DNA of 64,000 nucleotides from Culex pipiens pallens (lineage: Eukaryota; Arthropoda; Insecta; Diptera; Culicidae). Of this stretch, positions 11,182 through 22,167 are shown in pieces. The DNA is taken from positions 72,443,601 through 72,507,600 of the forward strand of contig NC_068937.1 of NCBI RefSeq assembly GCF_016801865.2, read 5' to 3'. Below the pieces are notes generated by a model. It searched no databases. It saw only the letters and a program-made list of their open reading frames with translations, and was not told the DNA's origin. The position numbers and the translations under genes are program-made. Each line of letters opens with the position of its first letter. Position 1 is the stretch's first letter.

Positions 11182-14059
11182 GATTTAGCAAAATTCATAT
11201 ATAATTTTAACAATATTTAATCAAATCAACAAAACTTAAGTAAATTTATCGTAATTTACCTAAATTTAACCAAATGTAACAGAATTTTATCAAATTTAGC
11301 CGAATTATAAAAAAATAACTAAATTAAACATTATTTTAGCAAAAAGCAGGCAGTCGAAAAAACTTTATTTAACTGAATTCATTTTAATTTTACAAAATGT
11401 AACTGAATTGTACTTTTATTTAACTAAATTTAACTAAATTAAACAGAATTTAACTTAATTTAATTTTTATTCAACTAAATTTAACTTAACATAACTAAAC
11501 TAATCTAAATTTGGAAAAAAATCTTCTAAATTCTACTATCTGTGATTAAGTTTTACAAATTTAACTAAATTTAACTGATTTTTAGTACATTTTACAAAAT
11601 ATAACTAAATTTTACTGAATTTAATTCAATCAATTTAACTTAATTTAACATACGCTAAATAAAGTGTAATTTTTTTATTAACAGATTTTTTTTTACCTAA
11701 ATAAATTTTATATGCATTTACGAAATTTAACTGAATTTAACTTGATTAAACATAATTAAACTTTAAACAAATTTAACAAAAGTTAACATAATTTTACTGA
11801 ATTAAACTTAACTTTGCTTAATTCTTCCTTATTCTACGTAGTTTAACTTAATTTAACTTAATCTAACCTACTTTAACTTAATTTTATATAATTTTATGAA
11901 AAAAAACTTAATTTAAACCCAACTCAACTTATTTTAACTTAACTAAACTATTTTTTTAACTTAACTAAATTTTACTAAACTTTGCCAAACTTGACTAAAT
12001 TCAACAAAATTTAAAAAAATCAACAGAATTTTTCTTGATTTATCTTGATTTTTCTTAATTTATTTATTTCAATTAAACCTATTTTTACTAAGTTTCACAT
12101 AATTCAACTAAATTTAATTTAACTCAACTAAACTTCACCAAATTTAGCCAATTTTGACATGTTACTCAATTTTTCTAATGTTATCTAAATTTAAGTGAAT
12201 TTAACAAAATTTAACCAAATTTAACTTTATTTTACTAAAATGTAATTAAGCTTATAAAATTGAACTGCATTTTGCTATATTTATCTTAATTAAAGTAAAT
12301 TCAACAAATTTAACTGAAAAAAAAACAATTGTACAAAATTTTTATCAATAATTTCGAAATTAAACTAACTCTAATTAAAGTTAACTAAATTTAAATAAAT
12401 TTGTTAGCTAAATCTTACTACTAAAAAACTAAAATCAAATTACTTAAGCTAACTATATTAAACAAAATTGTAATTAATTAAACTTAATGAAAAACTGAAC
12501 TAAATTAAAACATATAACTAAATTTGAATCAACTTAATTTTACAAAATTTTATCTTTTTTCTAACTTTATATAAATTTAACTATTTGTTACTAATTTTTT
12601 ATAAATTTTACACTATTTTACTAAATTTCAATGAATTACACATAAATAAAATCAGATGGACAAAATTTTACATAATTTTACTCCAATAAAGATAAATTTA
12701 GCCTAATTTATCTATATTCATCTTAATTTTACTTAATTTTACTAAATTTAGCTAAATTCTACTAAAATGTACTCAATTTAACTTAATTTCGCTAAATTTA
12801 ACTTAATTTCACTAAATTCAACTTAATTTCACTACATATAACTTAATACAACTTAATTTTACTTAATATAACTAAATTAAACTGAATGTAACTTAATTTA
12901 ACTAAATTTAACTAAATTCATCTATATTTCGCTAAATTTTACCATTTTCAATTAAATTTAACTAAATTTAGTAGAATTCAGCTTGTTCATTTTTCTAAAT
13001 TTAACTAAATTTCACCTAGTTAAACTAACTTTAACTAAATTGAAACTAGTTTAAATTAATTTTGTTAAATGTTTACTTATTTTTACTTAATTAAACTAAA
13101 TTAGCTTGTTTTACCCTACTAGCCTTTTTAAAATATATTTAAATTTAACAACTTTTTTATTTATATTTTTATTTAATTCAATTTAGCTAAATTTAAGTAA
13201 ATTTTACTAAATTAAACTTATTTCAACTTAATATAAGTTAATTAAACTTAATTGAACGTAATTAAACTTAGTTTACCTAAATTTAACTAAATATTTAACT
13301 CTATTTAACTTTATTAAAATTCATTCAACTTTATTGAACTAAATTTAACAATATTTAACCTAATTTAGCCAAATTTTACTTAATTTATCTAAATTTTACT
13401 AAATTTATCTAAGTTTAACTGAATTTAACTTATTTTAACTGATCTTAGCAAACTCTATGTAATTTAATTTACCAAAATTCAACTAAATTGAACTATTGAA
13501 CTAAATTTTACTACATTTTACTACATTTTACTAAATTTTACTAAATTTTACTAAATTTTACTAAATTTTACTAAATTTTACTAAATTTTACTAATTGTTA
13601 TAAATTTTACTAAATGTTACTAAATTTTACTTAATTTTACTAAATTTTGCTAAATTTTACTAAATATTATTAAATTTTACTGAATTTTACTAAATTTAAC
13701 TAAAATTAACTAAATTTTACTAAATTTAACTAAAATTAACTAAATTTTACTAAATTTAACTTTGTTTAGTTATATTTATGAGTTAGCATAATTCATATAA
13801 ATTCAACTAAATTTATCAAAATTTAACTAAATTCAAGTAAGTTTAACTAAATTTAATCTAATTTAACTAGATTTTACTTAATTCACATCAATTTAACTCA
13901 ATTCAACTTAATTAAACTAAATTTAACTGAAATATACTAAATTCTACTGTATTTAACTACATTAAACTAAACTTAACATTTAACTTAATTAATCCATATT
14001 CACCTTAATTTAACAAAATTTACCTAACTTCAACTACATTTTATTAATTATTGCTAATT
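11182..14059. repeat. AT-rich decamer satellite, remainder of copy C
   Basis: From 11182 to about 13173 the sequence follows satellite copy A (matching 820-2810) with few differences. After that it departs into satellite of the same decamer type that has no partner in the window, including a run of very regular ACTAAATTTT units near 13505-13600. No gene is visible. It ends at the 3' tail of the Jockey-type element. Confidence 0.8.
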
Positions 14060-14303
14060 CAATTCAATTCAATTCAGTTTATTTCTTTAGTTTATCGACT
14101 AACAGTAGTTTTGTAAGTGCAGTACAGAGTTTTGGGGGATCCTTTCAGCTGTGTATAAGGCATTTATCACAATGGATGGAAATAAAGTTGGTTGTAAAGG
14201 AAACAGAAAACAGGAAAACAACTCGCAAAAAACCTGTCACTATTGCTGGGATAGAAGGGGGATAGGAGGAGGAAAAGGGTTTCTTAAAAACTAGATCACA
14301 GTA

Positions 14304-16982
14304 TCACGGCACCAAACTTGATATCAGAGTATTCTCTGACATCGTGCAACTCGTCCAAAACCGCTGTAGCAGTTTGCTGGTCCAGGTTTCCAGCGATTCC
14401 GTGTTGGCCGCCTCCTCGAGCTCGTCCGTCGGGAAATTAAACGGCAAGTCCAGCATCATTTTCAGGATCTTGTTTTGGCGCGTCTGCAGCTTTTTGCGGC
14501 GGGTTGAAGCACAGCTGTGCCAGGCTGGGAATCCGTACGTGAGCGTCGGACGGAAGATGAGCTTGTAGAGCAGAAGTTTGTTGGCGTTGCTCAGCCTTGA
14601 CCTTCGGCTCACCAGCGGGTAGAGCATCCTCGTCAGCTTGTCACATTTCTGCAACGCGGCGTCGATGTGCTTGTCGTACTTCAGCTTCGGGTCGAGCGCG
14701 AGGCCAAGGTACTTGACCTCGTCCGACCAGGGGACTTCGTGGCCCAGTGCCAGCACACGTGACTGGGGGAGGAACCTTTCAGCGCGCCGCCGGGTGAAAA
14801 AGATCGCCTGCGTCTTCGCCGGGTTTATTTTGATTCGCCACTTCCGCTGATAACTCTCGAGCGAGTCCTGGGCCGCCTGCAGCTTCTCGATGATCACTTC
14901 TGCACTCTTGTCAGCAGCGACGAATCCAGTGTCGTCGGCGAAGAGGTAGTATTCGACCCCGTCCACCATGACGAGATCCGTGGTGAAGATGTTGTACAGC
15001 GCCGGACTCAGGACAGCTCCTTGCGGGACGCCGAATGGAATTTCCTGACGGCACGAGAGCGCACCATCGACAGCAACTTGGAAACTGCGCTGTTTCAGGA
15101 AGGAGTTGAGCAGCTTCAGAATGTACGCCGGGAACCCGGCCAGCTTCATCTTGTGCAGGATCGCATCCTGCCACACCGAATCGTACGCCTTCTCCACGTC
15201 CAAAAGAACCATGCCAGCTGACTCGCCCCGGGCGCGCGAGTTCTTGACGTTGCGCGTTAGTCTGGCGAGCTGGTGGTTTGTGGAGTGGCCTCGTTTGAAG
15301 CCGAACTGCTGCGGAGGAACGACATTTCGTTGCTCGACGAAGTTTCCGATCCGGGTAAGCACCACAAGCTCGAGGATTTTGCTCATCACGGGAAGCAGGC
15401 TGATCGGACGGTAGTTGGTGGGATTCGTGATGTCCTTGCCCGGCTTTGGGATTGCCGTGACGATGGCGTGCTTCCAGCTGGACGGAAAGTACGATGTCCT
15501 CAGACACGCGTTCACGATCAGCGTCAGCATCACCAGTCCCTTGCGGGGGAGCCGCTTGAGCAGGGTGTTCCGAATTTTGTCCTTGCCAGGCGCCTTCTTC
15601 GGCTTCAGCGACTTGATGATCCGTGCTATCTCCTTGGGGCGGATGACTGGCACTGATTCGACCGGGAAGGTACTGTCGGCGATCTGCTGCACGCTCGCTG
15701 CGACAGCACTGGACGTAGTCGGATCACCGGGAGAAGGGTTGCGATGCGCTCGTGCAAAGTTGTCAGCCAGCAGGTTCGCCTTTTCTTCCGGGGATGCCTT
15801 CAGCGTGTCGCCTGCCTGGAGAGGCGGGCTGTACTTCACTTGGTTTCGGAGTGCTTTGCTGATTTTCCAGACATCCTTGGCGCCGTTCTCCAGGTTCCGG
15901 ATGTTGTTTGAAAAATGCTGGTTTCTGGCGATCGAACACTCGAAGCGAATCCGGTTGTTCAGCGACTCGACTATCGCACCGAGAAGTGGATCGCGTGTGC
16001 GGTACCACTGGCGCCGGCGCGTGTTTCTCAGAGTGACCAGCTGGCGCGCGGATTCCGGAAACTTAGCATCTTCGTAGGTTCTCACCGGTACAACGGGGAC
16101 GGCGGCGGCTTCGGCTTCCAGTAGCGTGCTTGTAAAGAACTCAATGCATCGGTCGATTCCTGCAGGGCTGTCCAGGTTGGTTGCGACGGGGGAGTTCAAG
16201 TCGATTTTCTCGTTCACGATGCGCTGGAAGGCTGGCCAGTTCGCCCTGTTGTAGCATCTGGTCGTTGGCGGGAAGCGTTGGAAGGGCACGGCTACGTCCA
16301 CGCTGAAGAGAACAGGCAGATGGTCGGACGACAGGTCGTTCACTACGGTCAGCGATGACATATTCACCAGGTTGTTGGAGAGAACAATGTCAAGCGTCGA
16401 CGGCCGGCGGCCGCCGGGGGGTTGGTAGGTGAACGACCTCGGAGCGTGGATGAAGAAGTCCGAAGAAACTGCACGAGACGCCAGGAAGTTTCCAGCTCTG
16501 TTCGCCTTCAGGCAGTTCCACTGTCGATGGCGCGCGTTGAAATCTCCAGCAACGAAAAACGGCACGGGGCGCCGCACGAGTGTGTTAATGTCCCGCCGGA
16601 ATGTGCTCCAAGCAGCTCCACGGTGGATTCCAGGAAAGTAGGCCGCAATAAAGTGGACGGTTTGCGTGGGGAATCGAATTTCTAGGCCAACCGCTTCGAT
16701 GGCGCTCGTGTTAGAGTCCAGCACCGAATAATCGACGTTGAGGCTTTTTCGCAGGGCAATGAGGACACCGCCGCCTCGCTCGTCGTCAGTACTCGTCCTG
16801 TCGGATCGGAAGCATCGGTAGTCGGGATGATGGAACGAATTTTTTGTCTTGAGCCAGGTTTCAGAGACTGTTGCAATGTCGACTTGGTGTCGTGACAAAA
16901 AATCGAAAAATTCGATTTTTTTCAGCAGAACGGATCTGCTGTTCCAATTAACGATTTTTAGTTGATGGCTCAAACTACCCAT
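14304..16982 (-). CDS. Jockey-type ORF2: endonuclease and reverse transcriptase
   Basis: An uninterrupted 892-residue frame. The N-terminal apurinic-type endonuclease has the expected markers: NWNSRS near residues 12-17, SETW at 40-43, GDFN at 146-149 and SSDHLP near 218-223. The reverse transcriptase follows from about 510: NYRPISLLP near 523-531, FGFKRGHST near 560-568, LLDVEKAYDSVW near 593-604, GVPQGAVLSP near 651-660 and the catalytic FADD at 681-684 (FADD replaces the commoner YADD). The C-terminal region lacks an obvious zinc knuckle. The product would nick genomic DNA and copy the element RNA by target-primed reverse transcription. The start MGSL lies just upstream of the endonuclease, which suits the family. 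The frame looks intact, so this copy may be young, though its ORF1 is damaged. Confidence 0.9.
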   Translation of the reverse strand: MGSLSHQLKIVNWNSRSVLLKKIEFFDFLSRHQVDIATVSETWLKTKNSFHHPDYRCFRSDRTSTDDERGGGVLIALRKSLNVDYSVLDSNTSAIEAVGLEIRFPTQTVHFIAAYFPGIHRGAAWSTFRRDINTLVRRPVPFFVAGDFNARHRQWNCLKANRAGNFLASRAVSSDFFIHAPRSFTYQPPGGRRPSTLDIVLSNNLVNMSSLTVVNDLSSDHLPVLFSVDVAVPFQRFPPTTRCYNRANWPAFQRIVNEKIDLNSPVATNLDSPAGIDRCIEFFTSTLLEAEAAAVPVVPVRTYEDAKFPESARQLVTLRNTRRRQWYRTRDPLLGAIVESLNNRIRFECSIARNQHFSNNIRNLENGAKDVWKISKALRNQVKYSPPLQAGDTLKASPEEKANLLADNFARAHRNPSPGDPTTSSAVAASVQQIADSTFPVESVPVIRPKEIARIIKSLKPKKAPGKDKIRNTLLKRLPRKGLVMLTLIVNACLRTSYFPSSWKHAIVTAIPKPGKDITNPTNYRPISLLPVMSKILELVVLTRIGNFVEQRNVVPPQQFGFKRGHSTNHQLARLTRNVKNSRARGESAGMVLLDVEKAYDSVWQDAILHKMKLAGFPAYILKLLNSFLKQRSFQVAVDGALSCRQEIPFGVPQGAVLSPALYNIFTTDLVMVDGVEYYLFADDTGFVAADKSAEVIIEKLQAAQDSLESYQRKWRIKINPAKTQAIFFTRRRAERFLPQSRVLALGHEVPWSDEVKYLGLALDPKLKYDKHIDAALQKCDKLTRMLYPLVSRRSRLSNANKLLLYKLIFRPTLTYGFPAWHSCASTRRKKLQTRQNKILKMMLDLPFNFPTDELEEAANTESLETWTSKLLQRFWTSCTMSENTLISSLVP

Positions 16983-17217
16983 AAAGGTATTTGGCCATCA
17001 GTTCTGCGAGCGCGTCGAATTGCTGCTGCTTGGTGCGGCAGCCAACGAGCCGACTAAACACGAGGGGGACGTCACTCCGCGATAACACACTAAAACGCAC
17101 AAAAACGAGCTCGAAAAGCATCAACGCTACTCATCGTGCCGAGTTTTCACATAACGCCACCCTAAAGCAAGTTATCGCAAGTTAACGCGCGTTAAAGCGA
17201 GTTAAAGCGACCAGCGT
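16983..17217 (-). other. ORF1-ORF2 spacer of the Jockey-type element
   Basis: Non-coding sequence with repeated GTTAAAGCGA / GTTATCGC words. Related words reappear at 19530-19580 on the far side of the chaperonin block, so the two probably formed one continuous spacer. No clear ORF. Confidence 0.45.
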
Positions 17218-17370
17218 CTGCTCGACTTTTGAACCAGGGAAATCTATCTTGCAACCTTGCCGTCGAGCAGTTTTTGGTCATGTTTGGCAACTCGGTATTT
17301 GTTTTGGTTTTTTTTCAAGCAGTTTTGACAGCAAAGCAAAAATTGCCATTTTTTTGTCAACGACCGGAAA

Positions 17371-18347
17371 AGTTTGCTCCGGGGTGATAGCCCGGCTGTC
17401 CTCGTTTGTGGGGGCCATCGCGATCGGCAAGCTGGTCAAGAGCACACTCGGCCCGTAGGGAATGCAAAAGATTCTGATTGCACACGGCTGTAGCGCCGGC
17501 CAGGTTGAGGTCACCAACGACGGGGCGACGATTTCGAAGGCGGTCGGCGTGGACATGAGTCGCTTCCAGGACGACGAGGTTGGCGATGGAACGACTTCCG
17601 TGGACCGTGACGGTGTTGGCGTCAGAGTTGCTGCGCGAGGCGGAAAAGTTGCTCGAGCAAAAATTTCACCCTCAAACGATTATTGCCGGGTGGCGTGCGG
17701 CCAAGCAGGCGGCACGTTCGGCGCTGTTTGCCACGGTGACGCCCAGCTCGGAGATTCTGTCCCAGCCAAATTATTTACCAAGCTGGCCGTCGATGCCGTA
17801 ATGCGGTTGAAGTGATTCGGGGAATTGGTGATATGGTGCATAAAGAAGACCGGCGGTTGCTTGGAGGATTCGTTCCTGGACGAGGGTTTCCTGTTGGACA
17901 AGAAGCCCATTGTGCACAAGTCGAAACGCATCGATAACATAAAGATCTTGATCGCCAACACGTCGATGGATACGGACAAGATCGATGGTAAAGATTGCCG
18001 AGCTGGAGGTCGCCGAGAAGGAGTAGATGAAGGACAAGGTGACAACCAGGACCAGGTTCGTCTCGGTCGTTGCGATCTGTTCGAACAGGTCATGATCAGC
18101 AAGGACACGCTGCTGCGTTTAAGCGGAGTTTCCCTCGGAGAGGCCTGTACCGTCGTAATTCGTGGGGCAACCCAGCAGATCATCGACGAAGCGGATCGTT
18201 CGCTGCACGACGCCCTTCGCGTGCTGGCCGCAGAAACGTCCGGTAAGGAATCGATGGCCATGGAAGTGTTCGGTCGCGTTCTGCTCTAGCTGTCGACGAC
18301 GATCGCCGACAACGAAGAGTACGATACCGTTTGCAACGCTTAGCTAA
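17371..18347 (+). pseudogene. CCT2: CCT subunit beta (TCP-1 ring) pseudogene
   Basis: CCT2 is one of eight subunits of the cytosolic chaperonin that folds actin and tubulin. Family sequence is recognisable in several frames: LVKSTLGP, then a TAG where the family has K in GPKGM (17458-17460), then VTNDGATISKAVGVDMSR with an internal deletion relative to the family, QDDEVGDGTTSV, and in another frame HPQTIIAGWR. From 17825 come SFLDEGFLLDKK, ILIANTSMDTDK, SGVSLGEACTVVIRGATQQ and DEADRSLHDALRVLA. The stop codon, frameshifts and deletions show it is dead. I see no introns in the matched part, which suggests a processed copy, but no poly(A) tail is clear. The apical domain and much of the C-terminus are missing. 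Confidence 0.85.
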
Positions 18348-18359
18348 ACGAATAGTAAG

Positions 18360-19430
18360 AATGTTGAGGTGGGGTTTTGCAGGACTTTTTATGTTTATGA
18401 TTATTTTCTTTGCAGGTGATGATTCCAGGATAATGATCGATCGCAGATCCGCAGCCTAATGAACATCCTGGACAGCCGGATCTTGCTGCTGGAGCAAAAA
18501 TTTAACGAAAAGACGATTGTTTTTATTAAGATGAACACAACTACTAGTCACATGAGTTTTAGATATATTTGGAACACTTTATTCACATGAACTGTAATAG
18601 ACTGTAGTGCTAAATTTAAATATACTTAAAAATAACACTTATTTTAAACGAAATATAACCGCGTTCTGGAACAACTTCTCTTTGCGCTACCGACACTCCC
18701 GCATCTCGCTGTAGACGCTTCCTCCGCAACAGACAGACTTGTGTTTCTGCCGGTCAATGTTGATAGAACAGTTGCTGGGTTGATTTCCGGCTCGTGCAAT
18801 CAATTGCAGCGACTGAGCAATCAAGTACACAACTTTTTCTAAAGTAGACATTGGCAAACGAGTTGAACATCACGCTAACTCGGACTCGCAACTTCAGGAT
18901 GTTCCAGTGAGGTTGCTTTAATTCCGCTTTCATCAAGGTTATTTCGCGCTAACGCTCTCGTCCGGAATGTGGTACGAGGACACGTGAACAGTCCAATTGA
19001 ACTCGTCTGGTCCGTTCCAAAGTTGATGAACCGGAAGCTCTGCCAGGACATCCGACCTGCGTTTGAATACTAATACTACTAACCCAGCTTCGACGGTGTG
19101 TTGTGCACCTTGTAGATCGACCAGAACCCACATACACCAGCAGTGGCCTCAACTCCTTTCGTTTGACCTTTTCCTTGCTGCAGGTTCTTCGTCGTACAGC
19201 ATCGTTGGCAGGCTCTTCGCACCCAACACCGGTCCCATCTTGCGACCCGGAACAGTTCTGTTTGCATTAAGGTTCTGTCTGGAAGCTGCCAACTCGCTGA
19301 AGCCGGGCCGCTAGTATCCTTCTTGGTCGGCACAACGCGGCGGTAAACCTGCTTGCTCCTGTCCGGGTGCCCCCGTTTTTTTTAAATCGACAATCGAGTC
19401 CGGTGACGGAGAAAAATTCTGCAAAACAAA
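18360..19430 (-). other. gene-like but unidentified sequence downstream of the CCT2 pseudogene
   Basis: Base composition is gene-like. On the minus strand, 18853 down to about 18685 encodes a short frame beginning MSTLEKVVYLIAQSL and ending YSEMRECR. Further up, 19133-18939 encodes a frame containing ELPVHQLWNGPDEFNWTV, preceded in the same frame by a stop and then KMGPVLGAKSLPTMLYDEE. No frame is long and I recognise none of these. The segment 18471-18540 has a short echo of the chaperonin's LEQKF motif. Most likely this is the remains of one or more host genes carried with the CCT2 copy. Confidence 0.3.
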
Positions 19431-19459
19431 CTGCTCGACTGATTTGACATCGAGAACTG

Positions 19460-20131
19460 TCATTTGCTCTTGACAGTTCTCGCTGTCAAAAAAAATCGAG
19501 CAGTGTGATGCGAAAACGCGAGAAAAGGAAAGCGAAAAAGCGAGTTATCGCGGTTATCGCAAGTTAAAGCAATAAAAAGCGGAAAGGTTAGAAGAAACGC
19601 CGAAAAGGATTGCAAAGGATAGCTTATCGCTTGGTCAACGCGGAAGTGACGTCCCCCTCGACTAAACATGTCCCTGGCAAGGGACAGGAATTCCGTAACG
19701 GTGAAGAGACCTTCGCCGTCGGAAATGTTAGCGCACGGTGGAGTGTTCATGGACGACACCTGCGCGTAGGTGGGTCGCCCGGTTGCAGCGAATGAGGGCC
19801 GGTTAGTAGGTCCACCTTGGGCTCCGCTGTTTCGGCCTGGGGCAGGGCCGCTCGGAGGCGGCGCTGGGAGAGAAGGCTTTTTCTTCCTTTTCTCGAGCTC
19901 GTCGAGATAGGCTTTTCTAGCTGGGCACCCACGGAAATTAGCGGTGTGGCTTCCGCCACAGTTCGCACACTTCAGTTGCGACTTGCTGTTGTTGTTGTTG
20001 TTCAACTCCGCCCTCCAATTTTGATGCTCCAATTTTTTCAGAGTATTAAGGGAAAATCTCCACGGTATCCTCAAGTAAGTTTCGCTTGGAGTTGGACGGT
20101 TTTTGGGAAGGTGAATGGTCTGAGGATCCAC
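19460..20131 (-). pseudogene. chimeric ORF: module N-terminus fused to Jockey ORF1 zinc knuckle
   Basis: A 223-residue frame. Residues 1-37 (MDPQTIHLPKN... to KKLEHQ) belong to the module repeated beside the 9-bp arrays. From about residue 38 (NWRAEL) it is Jockey-like ORF1, with a poly-Asn run and a single C2HC zinc knuckle, C55-x2-C58-x3-H62-x6-C69, followed by GCPARKAYLDELEKRKKK and a proline-rich stretch. In this family ORF1 is an RNA-binding gag-like protein that normally carries more zinc knuckles and an upstream domain. Truncation and fusion make a functional ORF1 unlikely. The junction lies at about 20020-20030. Confidence 0.6.
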
Positions 20132-20201
20132 CCTAGGCGAGCGCTAACGACCGTTGCATTGTTGTTCGAATTCTTCGTAAGTTCTCATTTCTAATGGGAA
20201 T
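20021..20201 (-). repeat. array-border module, partial copy
   Basis: On the minus strand this reads FPLEMRTYEEFEQQCNGR, a stop in this copy, then RSPRVDPQTIHLPKN and on to KKLEHQ. The same module occurs at 21790-22167, 23483-23890, 31610-31987, 33108-33484, 35955-36331, 40591-40968 and 54930-55303. Here it is cut short and joined to the Jockey ORF1. Confidence 0.7.
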
Positions 20202-21120
20202 AACATAAATAACATAAATAACATAAATAACATAAATAACATAAATAACATAAATAACATAAATAACATAAATAACATAAATAACATAAATAACATAAAT
20301 AACATAAATAACATAAATAACATAAATAACATAAATAACATAAATAACATAAATAACATAAATAACATAAATAACATAAATAACATAAATAACATAAATA
20401 ACATAAATAACATAAATAACATAAATAACATAAATAACATAAATAACATAAATAACATAAATAACATAAATAACATAAATAACATAAATAACATAAATAA
20501 CATAAATAACATAAATAACATAAATAACATAAATAACATAAATAACATAAATAACATAAATAACATAAATAACATAAATAACATAAATAACATAAATAAC
20601 ATAAATAACATAAATAACATAAATAACATAAATAACATAAATAACATAAATAACATAAATAACATAAATAACATAAATAACATAAATAACATAAATAACA
20701 TAAATAACATAAATAACATAAATAACATAAATAACATAAATAACATAAATAACATAAATAACATAAATAACATAAATAACATAAATAACATAAATAACAT
20801 AAATAACATAAATAACATAAATAACATAAATAACATAAATAACATAAATAACATAAATAACATAAATAACATAAATAACATAAATAACATAAATAACATA
20901 AATAACATAAATAACATAAATAACATAAATAACATAAATAACATAAATAACATAAATAACATAAATAACATAAATAACATAAATAACATAAATAACATAA
21001 ATAACATAAATAACATAAATAACATAAATAACATAAATAACATAAATAACATAAATAACATAAATAACATAAATAACATAAATAACATAAATAACATAAA
21101 TAACATAAATAACATAAATA
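20202..21120. repeat. 9-bp minisatellite array 1, (aacataaat)n, ~102 units
   Basis: Pure head-to-tail repetition of a 9-bp unit. Because 9 is a multiple of 3, all minus-strand frames stay open and produce artificial (MLF)n, (VIY)n and (CYL)n reading frames of several hundred residues; none should be called a gene. The left border is the module base shared by seven other arrays. The right border runs into the inverted start of the endonuclease fragment (21121-21250). Confidence 0.95.
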
Positions 21121-21295
21121 AACAACGCAAATGTAAACGGTTTTCGAGGTAAGGTGTACTGCCACCCAAACCAACTCGATCGCAGAAGTGTTCGGAGAAG
21201 TCGAAGACCAACTCGATCGCAGAAGTGTTCTTCTGATACAAGTCGCCATATTGATGTTCGAACAAATCAGCAACGAAAATTGAATCGGACTATAC

Positions 21296-21512
21296 TTTAA
21301 AGTTAGTTTTTTTATTTGTTTTTGCAAAACCGAGAAGAAAGTGCCAACAATATTCGTAATTACCTTTTGCCTCTTTGTGGCGCTTTGTATTAGTATGTGT
21401 GTGGTCGATGTTTGCGGACGTGCACGCAAAACACAGAGCAGTTAGAACTAGCGAAAATGCCTCACTTTCTTCTGATGCAAGTCGCCATATTGAAATTACT
21501 TGAAAATTCATA
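21296..21512 (-). repeat. dispersed repeat alpha, copy 1
   Basis: A segment of about 220 bp containing GGTAATTACGAATATT and TTTGCAAAAACAAAT on the minus strand. It recurs more than fifteen times in the window on both strands, including 24167, 29604, 33761, 35045, 36609, 37893, 39413, 41839, 43735, 43975, 44734, 50668, 50918, 55915, 56788, 58816, 59070 and 63306. The short open frames in it vary between copies and look accidental. It serves as landing ground for several younger insertions. Confidence 0.75.
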
Positions 21513-21524
21513 CCCGTGGTACTA

Positions 21525-21629
21525 CCCAGTCAACTCAATCGGAATTAAATTCGAATCGTTTAAGTATTCCGTTTCAAACGCAACAACCGAACTGAAATCC
21601 GTTTCAGAATTCCGATTGAGTGGACTGGG
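21525..21629. mobile_element. MITE beta (105 bp, TIR CCCAGTCnACTCAATCGGAA)
   Basis: Both ends carry inverted CCCAGTC-ACTCAATCGGAATT, giving terminal repeats of about 22 bp on a 105-bp element with no coding capacity. Other complete copies lie at 24051-24155, 33645-33749, 36493-36597, 45002-45106, 50544-50648, 55465-55569 and 58692-58796. Most sit beside the same neighbours, so many copies spread by segmental duplication rather than separate transposition. Confidence 0.75.
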
Positions 21630-21789
21630 CAGTAGGTTCAAGTAGGATTACACACTTTTGTGTATAATCCTGGATATTTTCACAGTGTAATAAACGAGGC
21701 AGCTATACCACCACGCAGCGTAAAAGAGTATTATTTTATTACGTAACGCAGTTGTTGGTGTGGGTTCGCTTCGCTAGGAGACGGTGCAT
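21630..21789. repeat. MITE-rich spacer (GTTACGTAATAAAA family)
   Basis: Contains the short palindrome gattacacacttttgtgta-at and the words TTTATTACGTAACGCAGTTG and GTAAAAGAGTATTATTTTATTACG, which recur throughout 21-63 kb in both orientations. No gene. Confidence 0.6.
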
Positions 21790-22167
21790 TTAGCGGATTG
21801 CAGACTGGATTTTTGCCATGTGATGTGATGATTGTCTAAGCCCAAGTTGCCTAGGAATCGATAATTGGGAATAGAACCAATTCCACCTGAACCAGATTCT
21901 CACCACCATGGCAGCCGTCCATTGCCGGCCGCTCCCATCTCCACCGCGCACCAGGGACAAGGAAAGGGATTTGGAAGACGAGAAGTGTTGATGCTCCAAT
22001 TTTTTCAGAGTATTAAGGGAAAATCTCCACGGTATCCTCAAGTAAGTTTCGCTTGGAGTTGGACGGTTTTTGGGAAGGTGAATGGTCTGAGGATCCACCC
22101 TAGGCGAGCGCTAACGACCGTTGCATTGTTGTTCGAATTCTTCGTAAGTTCTCATTTCTAATGGGAA
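21790..22167 (-). repeat. array-border module, full copy
   Basis: About 380 bp with a 102-residue minus-strand frame starting MDPQTIHLPKN and ending KIQSAIR. The frame is kept in most copies, perhaps because the copies are so similar. There is no recognisable domain, so I treat it as part of the repeat rather than a gene. Confidence 0.65.

Larger units (their letters stand above)
17218..19440. other. 2.2-kb insertion block between ORF1 and ORF2, flanked by 10-bp direct repeats
   Basis: The word CTGCTCGACT occurs at 17218-17227 and again at 19431-19440, bracketing a block whose content (a chaperonin pseudogene and further gene-like sequence) has nothing to do with the retrotransposon. The repeats could be a target duplication from insertion, but 10 bp is short enough for chance. 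No poly(A) run marks a clear end. Confidence 0.4.
14060..20030 (-). mobile_element. Jockey-clade non-LTR retrotransposon, 5'-truncated and interrupted
   Basis: The order on the minus strand is ORF1 zinc-knuckle part (from about 20020 down), a spacer, ORF2 (16982 to 14304), a 3' UTR of about 220 bp, and a 3' end of short TGAAT-type repeats near 14056-14080 abutting the satellite. ORF1 lacks its normal N-terminal part: at about 20020-20030 the frame fuses to the unrelated module that borders the 9-bp arrays. A 2.2-kb block with a chaperonin pseudogene sits between ORF1 and ORF2. Both sides of that block share a GTTATCGCAAGTTAAAGC-like spacer (near 17170-17210 and 19535-19575), supporting one element split by an insertion. 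A Juan-like mosquito lineage is plausible but not tested. Confidence 0.75.

Noticed and set aside
14911..16124. Plus-strand and second-frame ORFs up to 220 residues over the Jockey ORF2
   Set aside because: Shadows of the GC-rich ORF2 in other frames; ORF2 has clear catalytic motifs.
18939..19133. Minus-strand 64-residue frame as a complete small gene
   Set aside because: The upstream frame has a stop and neighbouring frames also look coding; no family recognised, so kept only as gene-like sequence.
20133..21429. Reading frames of 330-412 residues made of MLF, VIY or CYL repeats
   Set aside because: Pure product of a 9-bp unit lacking stops; equal frames occur in all arrays and in several phases.
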